From the NCBI GenBank assembly GCA_001414345.1, contig LLCB01000075.1, forward strand, positions 1 to 64,000: 64,000 bases of DNA, in the 5' to 3' direction. Source of the DNA: Hymenoscyphus infarciens (Eukaryota; Ascomycota; Leotiomycetes; Helotiales; Helotiaceae). Under the pieces are notes generated by a model. It was not told the origin of the DNA. It was given only the letters and a program-made list of their open reading frames with translations, and did not search any database. Position numbers and translations under genes: made by a program. Positions 36,255 through 47,400 of this stretch are shown in pieces (the stretch's first letter is position 1; each line of letters starts with the position of its first letter).

Positions 36255-38058
36255 AGCTAGAATCTTTCGCCCCTTGTTAATTCTTGCAAAGAGGACTTTG
36301 GGCTATACTTCAAAGGGTAGACTGTTAATTGTTGCCAAGGTATAGTTGCACCATCTGATTGCCATGTGACTTTCAACAACTTGGGACACCTTCGCAGAGC
36401 TTCTCCGTCATATTTCCAGGACCAACATTTCAGCTTCCAGTTATGGTCGGGACTTTGCGTCGAAATCTTCGGCAATATAATCGGTAGTTTCAAAAGCCAA
36501 TAGGTCGCCCGATTCAGAGGAAAGAACCATCATTTTAGGCTCAAAAAGGCAAGGGAAAGTGTCTTTACTAACCAGGCCTTTAGAAAACAAGATGTTCGCT
36601 TCGAGTAGGCTGGTTTGAAAACTGCTTTGTATGTAATCTATCAGAATGGAGGCTTGTTTCTGGTGTTCCTCACTCATATTGCTGGTTCTCTCAAGAAGGC
36701 GATCTCGATGGTAAGAAAGATAGTGGGATGGTCCTTTAGCCTCTCTGCGGTATCCGAACTCATGGACTCGGTCGAATAACTCTGGATCGCTGGTGACTAG
36801 ATTCAAACTCCCCAAGAGAACTTGTGAGTTAATTGGAAACCCTTCTATCAATGGTGTGGGGGATGGAGAATCTTTTGTAGCAACTTCGATCTCCGCCTGT
36901 ATTTGTCGCTGCCACCGAAAGCGCGAAGCGTCTGCAGCGCCCCGATAATCTTTGTAAACTAGCAACACGACATCTTTGTTTTGTTCAAGAAAAATGCCAT
37001 GATCCGGTGCATTTAGACTTCCTTGGAGGTGCCAGCTGCTAGACCTTGTGATTCTGTGTGAAGAATCCAAGTAAACTGTCGTACATATATTTATTCCACG
37101 CTCGATGTTACCAAATTCGCAGCTGACCCGCTGAAACACTTTAATGCGTGGTGGCAGAGGAGGGGTTGGCCGTCGAAAGGATGTGAGGGATTTTATATGT
37201 TCATTGTCCTGCTTCAATAATTCGATGATTTTTAATAGATTGGCAGTGGTGGGATTCTCTCGACAGGTTTTGCAATTATGAGAGTTATGTGGATCGCTAT
37301 AGGTGCCTGCGTGTTCGTCGTTTTGTCGGTCGGTCATGGACCTGGCGCGTTCCATTTCGAAGCCTGGATGGTTTAAAGCATCCATTTTGGGGGATGTTAC
37401 ACGAGACTTTTTATGTAGCGGTTCTTCTACCTCCAATTCTTCAACATCCCCTTGGTTTGTTTCCGTGTTGCTTTGGGATCCGATGGACGAAGAATTTCGT
37501 GGGCTAACGACAGACTCGTTCCTTTGTTTGGACAAATCGGTAAACATTTCAACCATTCTCTCTTGATTGATCATGAGATGGGGTTTGTTGTCACCAGAGA
37601 CCGAAAAATAATCAGGTTTGGTTTGCTTTTGACCGTCGAAGGATAATTAGTCGTGGGCCTTGGTGTTGTCCAACGCATCCTCGTTTCCCCTTTTCCTCAA
37701 ATCTTTGGCAGGGTGATAAATCTCCATCGGCTGCTCTGTCCTTCTCAGTTTCTATGCCGAGCCTAATGGAAGGTGTAGTGATAGTGAGGCGTGACTCGGA
37801 TGATGAAGTGTTACTGACGCCCAAGCTCACTTCGAATGTTTTCGGCCGTTCACTGGCCGGGTTGGTGACGTGTTGACGCTGGCTATTATTTTGTATAACT
37901 AGGCGACTTGACTGTCGATTTCCCGGTGTCCTGGAGGTGGTAGGAGCTAGCAGCACTGGACTAGAAAATCCATCCTTTGGCAATTCTGTCATCCCCAACC
38001 TTTCTCTGACCTTTTGCAGCTCAAGAAGCAGTAACTCTATTTCATCTTGTCGCAGCAT
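36255..38058 (-). pseudogene. DUF7025-AAA ATPase, N-terminal relic
   Basis: The longest frame (377 codons, 36441-37574) has a disordered Ser/Asn-rich start, then SQVLLGSLNLVTSDPELFDR and ILIDYIQSSFQTSLLEANIL, ending TFPCLFEPKMMVL and LAFETTDYI. This pattern matches the N-terminal DUF7025 region of fungal AAA ATPases. A one-base shift near 36440 is needed to reach the rest of the domain, HNWKLKCWSWKYDGEALRR and LTVYPLKYSPKSSL, which stops at 36255 right after GERF. An upstream frame (37612-38058), beginning MLRQDEIELLLLELQKVRER, may be a 5' coiled-coil exon. The ATPase domain is not intact. Confidence 0.6.
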
Positions 38059-38573
38059 CTCAACAGTAGGGGTAGGAACAGGTATGTGACTGTAAGTCCT
38101 TCAGACTGTTGATGGACGGCATTGTGGTAATGGGGAAGCAAATTTCCCACCTACGGAAGAGGAATTGCTATCAGAAGGATGTGAGTTTTGATAGACATCA
38201 TCCCAATTGATTCTGAGTTCTCTACTTGTCGTTCTACATCTGAAGGGTGGTTCGAGGTTTCATGTGGCTCTTGCCAGTATGGGGATTTCTAGCTGGTTAA
38301 GGCGCCGATAACGTTACTTCTGAAATTCATCTGAATCTGATGTACTTGGATTGTGAGATGGGATTGACCATGAAGTGAGGTTATTTTCAGGTATGGCTGT
38401 CGATATGGGAAACCTCATAAGCCAAGAGATGGCCACCCAATGAGACCCTGAAAGACTCTAAGCCGCACACCGACAGGAGTTCTCACTATTTTAGTACACC
38501 CCAAGAAACATAAGATGCCTCCAGAAAGCAAAATTACTGCTCCTGCAGTGGCACTTGCCTTAAGAAGCATCCC

Positions 38574-40316
38574 ATGCTCATTGTACATCTCGAGCACCAG
38601 CTAGTAAGTTTTCGCTCACCTGCGCAGTCGAGGACTAATTTCCACCACAGAAACGACCCCGCCGGGGAAGCCTACACAGAAGCCGTGAACCTCCTCCAAA
38701 ATACCCTCAACGAAGATGAGCGCAATCGAATAGGAATCCAAAACAGACCAAACGTACTGGATGTACAAAATGCCGTAGACACTGCGAGAAACTCCTATCT
38801 TGCTCGGTCGCATGAAAACAAGGCTGGGAAATGGCTCACTAAACTAGCCGAAAGAACAATGCACTACGAAAAAGTGATGGATACCTTCGCGCGAATTTCC
38901 ACCCGAAATATTACGCATTAGCTTGGGGACGTTGAAGTTGGTATGCTGCTACGTCCTGATCGCTTGAAAGGTCGTTCTAATAATTCATTCCACAGGCTGT
39001 GGTCAATCATCAAGAATATATAATCCAAATCTCGAAAGCGTTAGCCCAAATCGCCACGGTATTACCACGAGTTAACGTTAACGTTCTTTTTTTCCCGACA
39101 GAAGAAATAAAGCATGCGGTCGCGACCCTCTATGCGAACGTCTTACGATTCATGGTTCGAGCGATGAAGTGGTACACAGATGGCAAATTCAAGCACTTCA
39201 TAACGGCAGTCTTTAGACCAGCACCACTGAGATTCGGAGATATACTGGGAGAAATCGAAACATGCTCGAAAACAATCGACGAACTCGCAGTTGGCGCATC
39301 GCAAGCTGAGCAGAGAAACATGCATGTACTGTTGCAAGAAATAAAACGAACAATGATAGATGGGTGGGCATGCATTCCATGACCAGCTGATGTCTGTGCT
39401 AATCTGCTCTAGAAAACCAAGCAGCAAACTCAAGAATATTTCTCGACCCACGAAGGCGAACATGCGAAATCTAATTCTGCTAAATCCTCTCCTTTACTGC
39501 CTCAACAGTACTCCTTGATCCCGAAAATACCTTCTGATACTACAGTTTCTTAAGTAAAAGGCGACGACTGAAAGCAACAATAGATAACAGACTATGCTGG
39601 AAATCTCGAAAACTGAAGGAATGGGTGGCATTAAGAAAATCCTCATTGCTACTTATAAGCTCTTGCTTGACCTGCTACGAAACTAAAGACTTCGCTGCAG
39701 ACATTGTTGCTCTGCTCCGTGGTATGAAAACACCTGTGACATTGACATTCAGCGCTAAAGAGGGGTAATTGGAATGGCGCTCTCCCATCGATGTGCGGAA
39801 ACAGCTTGTGCTACAAATTTTGAGGCTCAACCACTCGTTGTTGGATGAACAATCCACGGCTCTGAATGCTGCACGATTTCAAAGTGCAAAAACAGTTTCA
39901 ACTATTGGGCGCCGTCTTGAGGGGGATTCCAGAGGTGTATATAGTGACTGATGCCGAAGTGCTCAATGGAGAGTTCAGCAGTCAAACATCCTGGCCAAGA
40001 GAGTTCTTCAGGATTTTCGACAACATCCAGACGGAGGGCTGGAAGACCTGTTGTACTCGCCAGTTTTGGCAGCAGTCCATTTACCGAGCAGACCTCGGAA
40101 ATCAAACTGAAGGACCTGACCATCAGAAGAGACCAACGACGGCCAACATCCCCAGCTTTGCGAAAGAAAGCAAGATTCCGAGCTGCTACCAGTAAGCAGG
40201 CTTCGGATATGCTTAGGCGTTTTGTATTACAAAGTCGCGAAGTAAATATACCAATACCGTCCCCCAAAGCCCAGCAGACCATGTCAGAATTCATGCCGGA
40301 CACGGCTATAGTGTAA
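38574..40316 (+). pseudogene. DUF7708 STAND-type gene, frameshifted
   Basis: Four blocks in order match the N-terminal half of large fungal DUF7708 proteins, but not in one frame. Block 1: NDPAGEAYTEAVNLLQNTLN to KWLTKLAERTMHYEKVMD (38574-38890). Block 2: HPKYYALAWG, shifted by one base, then a GTATGC...CACAG intron (about 38940-38995). Block 3: AVVNHQEYIIQISKALAQIA to ASQAEQRNMHVLLQEIKR (38996-39380). Block 4, from about 39600: TKDFAADIVALLRG, SPIDVRKQLVLQILRLNHSL and, in another frame, GIPEVYIVTDAEVLNGEFSS (39885-40010). At least three frame changes and several stops make it nonfunctional. These proteins usually go on to a P-loop NTPase and repeats; none is seen after 40316. Confidence 0.65.
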
Positions 40317-40672
40317 ATTTCCAAATTGAACGAAACAATATCAAAGAATAAATAATCAGGTGGCGCCAGCCCCCCCCCCCGGATTTGTTCATACAATTGT
40401 ACATTGGTACAAATTACTCGTGTCAAGTAGCTGAAGTCCATTAACCGACACGAATCCAGACACCCAAGGGTGGTCCACCCGAAAAGTATTTGGTTGATAT
40501 GGATGGACGTTCTCCGCCCCCAGGGATGGGAGAACTCGTAAATTCCCCTCTTGAAATGTCCTGGCTCTCTAGGAGCATAAAGGTCCTAATTACTCTAGGA
40601 TCGTTGAGTTGACCTTCTGAGTCTTGACTGAGTAGAGGTTTCCTGGAAGGAGCAATGGTAGATAGGAGGTCC
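40317..40672. other. Intergenic with an 11-base C run
   Basis: Between the STAND relic and the POS5 stop codon. A run of 11 C at 40370-40380 stands out. No gene is supported. Confidence 0.5.
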
Positions 40673-42010
40673 TCACTCCTCACCAAATGGGTAATTGAAT
40701 TTTAAAAGACCATTCAAACCCCCAACCCAGCCATCATCCTCCTCAGTCCCACTCTTCGTACCTCTCATAACACAAGGAACCCCACCAACCCACTCCATCC
40801 CCTTCGCAATGTGTTCCCCATTAACTCGGATCTCCATGCCCACACTAACACCATGACTTCGTCGTCTCCCATCAATGCTGACTTCCAAATCTCTCCCTCG
40901 ATTCTTCTCACTCAATCGCAACGTAATCGGTGTATTCGCAGGCAAGACCAGAGGTCTGAAAGACAAACTCCTTGGACATATAGGCGTCATGAGAAGACTG
41001 CTGACAAGAGGATGAATAATACTCCCACCCGAACTCAGACTATAAGCCGTACTCCCAGTAGGTGTAGAGATAATCATCCCATCAGCAACTGCCTCGGTCA
41101 AAAATCGTCCACCAACGAAAACTTCGATGATTGCGAGATGTGCTTCCTTCCCACGATGAATGATGACTTCATTCATAGCATGGACATCCCCCTCTGCACT
41201 CTCTGTCGTGTTATCGCCAACAACGCGATTGCCGTTTGAATCATACACTCCAACCTTTAATCGATTCCGTAATAACACTCTCGAGCTGCGAGTAGGTCCC
41301 ATCGACTTCCCTCTAACACTCGACCACCCCGTCACCGTATCTCCAGTCTCAACACTACCCTGAACATGAGGATGCTTCTGGTCCTGAAACAAAGGTGACC
41401 CCGCCCCAGCCCCAGACATATAAACCTCCCTAAACGCCCTCTTAAACTCATCAAACTTCCACTCTCCCAAAAACCCTAGGGTCCCCATACTAAACGAAAG
41501 AATGGGTGGTACATTCAACGTCGTACTAAACAGCGAAGAAGCATGTAAAATCGTCCCATCGCCTCCAAGAGTGGTCGTCATATCAACCTTTTTCGCGAGA
41601 TCGTGGAAGGTGCTGCTGGTGTAGATTGGGAAGGAGAAGTGTTTGTGCATTTGCGCGGCGACTTTGGGTTCGAAGATCAGGGAGACATTGTCGTAGTTTG
41701 AGTGGATGTGTTTTGCGTATTCGATTAAGGATTCGGAGACTTTTGGGGCGCCAATTTTTTTGATTAGGAGGATGTTTCGGGGGGGTGAGGGCCATTGGAG
41801 GGAGAGGAGGTCGCTGGTTTTGCTGTCTGGAGATTGGAGATCGAGATGGTTAGTGAGTGATCTTGTGGTGATGGTTGGGGACATGCCTTGATATCTGGGG
41901 ATTATTCTGTCCGGCAGATGTTCTACGTCTAGAATCTCTCGACGAGTTGCTGTGCTACTGAAGCTGCGGTGCAAGCTTCTAGTGCCGCTGGGCAGCTTCC
42001 TCGGTATCAT
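40673..42010 (-). CDS. POS5: Mitochondrial NADH kinase
   Basis: A single exon encoding 445 residues. The family phosphorylates NADH or NAD with ATP; the mitochondrial form supplies matrix NADPH for antioxidant defence and Fe-S cluster protection. The N-terminus is a plausible matrix presequence (SLHRSFSSTATRR, no acidic residue in the first 24). Signatures: GGDGT at 149-153 followed by ILHASSLF, SMGTLGFL (174-181), the NE pair at 280-281 in MNEVIIHRG, and STPTGSTAYSLSSGG (about 315-329). Inserts around 195-245 and a Gly-rich tail are typical of filamentous fungi. It is divergent from the acyltransferase gene across about 650 bp. Codon use is normal and it is intact. A cytosolic NAD kinase (Utr1-like) is less likely because of the presequence and length. 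Confidence 0.92.
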   Translation of the reverse strand: MIPRKLPSGTRSLHRSFSSTATRREILDVEHLPDRIIPRYQGMSPTITTRSLTNHLDLQSPDSKTSDLLSLQWPSPPRNILLIKKIGAPKVSESLIEYAKHIHSNYDNVSLIFEPKVAAQMHKHFSFPIYTSSTFHDLAKKVDMTTTLGGDGTILHASSLFSTTLNVPPILSFSMGTLGFLGEWKFDEFKRAFREVYMSGAGAGSPLFQDQKHPHVQGSVETGDTVTGWSSVRGKSMGPTRSSRVLLRNRLKVGVYDSNGNRVVGDNTTESAEGDVHAMNEVIIHRGKEAHLAIIEVFVGGRFLTEAVADGMIISTPTGSTAYSLSSGGSIIHPLVSSLLMTPICPRSLSFRPLVLPANTPITLRLSEKNRGRDLEVSIDGRRRSHGVSVGMEIRVNGEHIAKGMEWVGGVPCVMRGTKSGTEEDDGWVGGLNGLLKFNYPFGEE

Positions 42011-42662
42011 TGCGAGGGATTGGTGTTTGTGATCGTCAGCAAGAGGAAATTGGGAGATGGTTAAATAGCCGGCGTAACACGAAACAGATCTAAGATAGAT
42101 TCTCGACTAGTCATGATTAGCAATCCCGGCGTAAATGAAGCAATTCGCAGTAATTTCCAGCTCGCAGAGTCGCGCAGCCATGGTGTTGTTGAATCAAGCT
42201 TATTCTGTTCCCGCCTTCGCCAAGGACGAGACGAGACGACTCTGGACCTCGGGAAATTCGGAATGCAAATACCTTCATGGGTGTTTATCGATAAGGCAAG
42301 CTAAGCTGTCTGAATCAGGCAGAATTGCAGAATTAATTACAAACCTGGAATTACATCTTCAGCAAACCACACTAAATTCGTCGCTTCTGAAATGCCTCAA
42401 TATATATACCTCATCTAAAAAGTTGGTAGGTTGGCAGATTGATGGGATTCCCGGATCTATAACTCTAACTATAATTTTGGTCTCAAACTCCGAACCACGC
42501 GACCTTTTGCCAAAGGCACACGACTCTGGCTAGTCAGCGCAGGTATTTTGATATTCACTTCAATCCCACCCCACCCCACCTCTCTGCTCTGCTTGTATGG
42601 GCACATGCTGACTGGCAACTACAAATTCGAAGCCCAGCCCTTTGAGAAAACAACAAAACATA
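42011..42662. promoter_or_regulatory. Divergent promoter region, POS5 and acyltransferase
   Basis: The two genes start on opposite strands and share this 652-bp interval, which must hold both promoters. No TATA box or known operator was recognised. Short open frames here have no support. Confidence 0.5.
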
Positions 42663-44079
42663 ATGGCCAACGAAACGCTTAGACAGAGGAAGCAACCGGA
42701 AACAAAGGCCCCCCTCACAGAAATCGAGATCAACAAGAGGGAGGAACATCCGGGAGGACACATCAAACATAACCCAGCAGTACAGATCCTCAGACTACTA
42801 GGAGTTCTGACATATTTTCTTTCAGCATGTTCCTCGTATGTGTCAACATCCTCTGGCCCCTCGAGTCACTACTAACAACGCTCAGAATAGTGGCAACCCA
42901 ACTGCTGGGCGTACCCTTATATTGGATCAGTCGGGATTGGTACTATGCCTACATGGCCATAACGAAAGAGTCCTTCGGAATTGCCGTGACGACCTTAACA
43001 CAATGGTGGGCACCGACGGTGGTGAGGATTAGTGGTGATGCCTCGGTGGCCAACGAGATGCGGAAAACGGCGGATGGGAGGGTAGAATTGAACTTCCCAG
43101 AGCGAATGGTCTTAATAGCAAACCACCAGGTATATTCGCCTCCAAGTACTTTTCCCAAGAGGAGGCTAACATCAACAGATATACTCGGACTGGTTATATC
43201 TATGGTGGGCAGGCTACACCAACACCCCCCACATGCACGGCCACATCTACATCATCCTCAAAGAATCTCTCAAATATATACCAATCGTAGGCTGGGGAAT
43301 GCAATTCTACGGCTTCGTTTTCATGTCGAGGAAGATGGAGAAGGATCAACCAAGACTAGCACATCGATTGAATGTTCTGAAACAAGTACATTCTGGACCG
43401 ATGTCTGGATCCTCAGGTCTGGATCCAATGTGGCTCATGCTCTTCCCAGAAGGAACGAATTTAAGTAGAGACACCCGAGGTCGAAGTGCGAAATGGGCAG
43501 AGAAAACGGGGCAGAAGGATATGGTGCATGTCCTCACTCCACGAAGTACCGGCTCATTTTTCTGTCTTAATGAGCTTAAAGGGACGGTGGATTATGTTTA
43601 TGACTGCACCCTAGCCTATGAAGGTGTTCCGTAAGTTTAATTTCCACTCACCTTGCTGGAATTAACTAACAAGATGTAGGAGAGGACAATACGGACAAGA
43701 CCTATACACCCTCCGATCAATGTACCTCCAAGGTCGCCCCCCACCCTCAGTCAACATGTACTGGCGCAAATTCGCCATGTCCTCCATTCCCCTCGATAAC
43801 CCCACCGACTTCGAACACTGGCTGCGCGACCGATGGCTAGAAAAAGACGCCTTGATGGAACAACAACTCGTCACGGGATTTTTCCCCGCCAGCAATCCCT
43901 CCCCCAACGGGTCTGCGAAAACTGGGACAACGAGTGAAGGGTTCATTGAAACGGAGGTTAAGCTGGCGAATTGGTGGGAGGTGGGGAGGATTTATATGGT
44001 TCTTGCTATTGCGGGATTAATCTCGCATTGGGTCGGCAGATGTTGGGGGTTGTTGGCGAAGGCTGTTGGCGGACAGTAG
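42663..44079 (+). CDS. Lysophospholipid acyltransferase, Cst26-like
   Basis: A four-exon model keeps frame: 42663-42835, 42886-43129, 43179-43630, 43680-44079, giving 422 residues. The introns (49-50 nt) have GTATGT, GTATAT and GTAAGT donors and CTAAC branch sites. The protein belongs to the PlsC/AGPAT family, which transfers an acyl chain to a lysophospholipid. Catalytic motif NHX4D is NHQIYSDW with His138 and Asp143; the acceptor-binding motif FPEGTN is at 228-233, both intact. Hydrophobic segments lie near residues 40-57 and at the C-terminus (IYMVLAIAGLISHWVG), so a membrane protein, likely ER. Yeast Cst26/Psi1 and plant LPAT2-type enzymes are the nearest named relatives I can offer. Start: AACATAATGGCC; an upstream in-frame extension has no ATG. 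Confidence 0.9.
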
Positions 44080-45460
44080 GCTGGTTAGGGAGCTTGGAGT
44101 AGAGGTGAGAGGTGGTGAGAGTTGTTGATACCCGGGGAGTGAGGGAGTGGGTTCTTTTGCTTTGGGAGTTGGGTATACCTCATCGGGATGAAAACATGGA
44201 TTATGATTTTGTTGCTTTTTCGGAAACACAAGCGCTTTTTATAGGTTTATTAGTTCTCGAAGATCTTGGGGTCGGGATAGGTGGTGGTATGTAGATATTC
44301 CACTTTGCGTTGTTCTGTTCTCTGATCTTCCGCTCTTCCGCTACTGTTTTTTTGTCGTCGAGTTAGAGTTCTGACCTCTCTACATTTCCAAGACGCAGTG
44401 CCAACGGGATCCGGTAGTGAAAACCAACCACCTTTCGGAAAGTGAGCCTAAGATATCTTGCCCAGTTGAAAGTGGGTTGAGACGAACCTTGGTTCTCTCA
44501 AATTTTCTTCTACCTCATCGTCATTTTCCTTTTTCTCCCCCACGAGCGTCGAGCGCAAATACTCGGGGGAAACTCCATCGCGAGTTTCAGCGCATGATGC
44601 TAATTATTATCGGTCTTGAGTGAAGAAACCTGGGCTAAGGAAATTTTAAATCTCAAATCTCATCATTATTTCAAGTCTTCTAAAAAATTTAGACGATCAT
44701 GTTTGCTTCAAATTCCACCAAGGCTCGGGTTCGGTTAAATCGGCATGCCTGTGGTGTCACATTCAAGGGGGTTGGGAGACTTGAGGCCCTAGGAGGCGTG
44801 TAAGTGGTGCGTGTAAGAGATGATATCTACACCCTCGTTTTGGCTAACTCTTTGAGTGAACCAGTAAGCCAGTGAACCACGAGTGAGCCACGAGTAAGCC
44901 ACGAGTAAGCTGCGCACGTGATTGGTATAGATAGATTATTTCAGCTTTAATATTCCTACCCTCGTTCTAACTAACTATTTGTAGCTAATCTAACTTTTAT
45001 CAAGTATTATGAGTAAGCTAAGTTTTTTTTAGTTGAATAAGCCAAAGGTATGACGGTAAGCCACGAATCAGCTAGTGAGCTAGTGGTAGTGATGTTAGCC
45101 AAATGAGTAGCTACTTACGTGTTATTTACCCCTCCTTTCCCTTTTTTAGATTAGAGTGTAGAGTTTATTATAGGGATTTTTTATTAGTTGGTGTTTGTAG
45201 TCTATGATAGACTAGAAGCTCCGAGTTAAGAATAGGAGAAAATTAGAGAGGTTTAACGTGAGAGAAGGGGTAGGGTATCGGAGTGACGTGCGAAGCTCAC
45301 TTCTACAAAGATGGTTAACTGTATTGAGAAGTCTCGTTCTAGCTTTAGATCATTTTGTCTCGGATCTTCTCAGCTGCTTAGTTTTCGTTCGAAAGCAGTT
45401 GAGAGCCTCTTTAACTCGTATATATTTGTTCTTTTTCAAAAGTAAATATCTGAAAATAGT
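44080..45460. other. Intergenic, edge of the repeat block
   Basis: 3' flank of the acyltransferase gene, then a region leading to the LTR element at 45461. It contains ~11-bp direct repeats. No gene is supported. AT content rises from about 44930. Confidence 0.5.
44852..44912. repeat. Short direct repeats, GAGTAAGCCAC type
   Basis: Five or so imperfect 10-12 bp units based on GAGTAAGCCAC/GAGTGAACCA. Related AGTGAGC/GTAAGCC words recur near 45050-45085. Confidence 0.65.
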
Positions 45461-45816
45461 TGTAACGGCACGAAATACACACAACTACAGAAGAGGCATA
45501 TAGGAGTGCGTTTGGCAGAATAACGTATATAAATACTAGGCTCTAATACAGAAGAAAAGGCTAAACTGGCCTTTTCTAACTCTAGGAGTAGGCTACTATA
45601 TACAAGAGGTTTTAGACAATACAAAAAGGGGTACGAAACCGAACAACGACATACGTCGGCTAATACAAAAGCCTGAACCCTACGAAGTACGTCCGAAAGT
45701 CTAGACAGACGTATAAACGTACGTAACCTTCCTAAATTAGATAATACAAAACAACAACTACCGAAACACGGCATATACCATGTAATCTCGGCTATATAAG
45801 ACAGCATACTATTATA
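45461..45816 (-). repeat. 3' LTR of the non-autonomous element
   Basis: Starts TGTAACGG and ends CTATTATA. It keeps many CA/TG steps and is much less RIP-altered than its partner at 48847-49202. The 123-codon minus-strand open frame inside it is LTR sequence, not a gene. Confidence 0.9.
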
Positions 45817-45829
45817 TCCCTCTCCCTTA
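45817..45829 (-). other. Polypurine tract
   Basis: On the coding strand, TTAAGGGAGAGGGA lies immediately upstream of the 3' LTR. The Gypsy element has AAAGGAGAGGGGA in the same place (54246-54258). Confidence 0.75.
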
Positions 45830-46674
45830 AGAAAGACTCGTCCCGAGTCTTCTATCTCTTATCGTTCAAGGTCGAATCAGGATGGCGTAAGTTGTTACAT
45901 TTGTCGTATTTGTCGTAAGCGAAAAGGTAGTGTTTATCGTAATTTGTCGTAAGCGAGACGAGATGTCGGTCCTAAATCATAACCGACCTAGTTCGTAGAT
46001 GCTTGTAAAATAGAGACTTCGTTTCTAATCCTTTAATATTAAAGTAAGTATTCGCGTTTGCTAAAAGAGTGTAGTCCGATCCTATCTAGTAGGTTAGAAA
46101 AAGTTTAAAGTTTAAAAAGTTTAAAAAGTTTAGAGTAAAATCAGAAAAAAAGTTTAAAAGTTAAATTTAAAAGTTTAAAGTAGAGTTAGAAGTCGTTTAG
46201 TTAAGAGGTAGTAATAACTTAGTTAAGAGCTTATTTCGAGAGCGTACTAATTTGTATTTAATTCGAATCGCTAAAAGAGTATAGGTCTAAAAAAGTTTAG
46301 AATAGTTAGAGGCGAATTTAGAATAGAGTTAGAGGTCGTTCAGTTGTAATTAGCGGTAATAACTTAGTTAAGAGCTTACTTCTAAGTTACGTCCTATTAG
46401 AAAGCGTATTTTAACTAATTCATATCTAATTTGAATTTACTAAAAGAATATAGGTCTATCTAAACTAAGGTTAGCTAGTTTTTAGAGTAAAGTTAAAAAC
46501 GAAAAAGTTAATAATATTATAGATAGTAATAACTTAGCTAAGAGGTCACTATCCTTTTAAGAGCGTACTAATTCGTATCTAAGTTAAAGAATTTAAATAA
46601 AAAGGAACTTCTAGCTTAGCTAGAAGTAAAAGAAAGTAAGAAAGTATAGAATATAAGAAAGACTCCTTACTAGA

Positions 46675-47400
46675 GTTAGTAGCGTTTCAGCTAGTTAAAA
46701 GAGTTTATTGCCGAAGTTATTAAAGTTAAAATTATTATCTAACGTTTAAGATAATAAAAGGAGTAGTTCTAGCTAGTTAAAGGCGAAGTTATTACTAAAG
46801 TTTATTGAATTATCTAAGTATCTAAGGATAATAAAAAGAGTGGTTTAGCTAGTTAAAGGCGAAGTTATAGCCGAAGTTATTAAAGTTAAAATTATTATCT
46901 AATATTTAAGATAATAAAAAGGGGTAGTTTTAGCTAGTTAAATAAACTTAATACTAAAGTTAAAAAAAATACTATTTAAAGTTAAGAATAATAAAAGGAG
47001 TAGTTTTAGCTAGTTAAAAGCGAAGTTGTTTCTAAAGTTATTAGAGTTTTGCTATCTAAAGTTTAAGATAATAAAAGGAGTAGTTTTAGCTAGTTAAAAG
47101 AGTTATTACCAAAGTTATTATATTTAAAATTCTTATCTAAGTAACTAGAGATAATAAAAGGAGTAGTTTCGGCTAGTTAAAGGTAAAGTTTATTACTAAA
47201 TGTTAAAAATGCTATCTAAAGTTTAAGATAATAAAAGGAGGAGTTTTAACTAGTTAAATAAACTTAATACCTAAGTTATTATATTATCTAAGTATCTAAG
47301 AATAATAAAAGAGATAGTTTTAGCTAGTTAAAAGCGTTATTGCCGAAGTTAAAAGTGCTATCTAAAGTTTAGAATAATAAAAGAGATAGTTATAGATATA
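46675..47400. repeat. Tandem array, about nine ~79-bp units
   Basis: The word ATAATAAAA followed by GGAGTAGTTTTAGCTAG recurs at about 46751, 46828, 46911, 46987, 47068, 47151, 47227, 47303 and 47382, a spacing of 75-83 bp. Units differ by small indels and RIP-type changes. It is internal to the non-autonomous element. Confidence 0.85.

Noticed and set aside
40370..40380. Run of 11 C as a regulatory or slippage signal
   Set aside because: Isolated homopolymer in intergenic DNA; length may be a sequencing artefact.
42027..42640. Several 60-130 codon frames in the POS5/acyltransferase interval
   Set aside because: No conserved features; the interval is needed as a divergent promoter and no splice model links them to either gene.
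46675..47400. CRISPR-like regular spacing
   Set aside because: Units are tandem and divergent throughout with no constant repeat separated by unique spacers, inside a eukaryotic LTR element.
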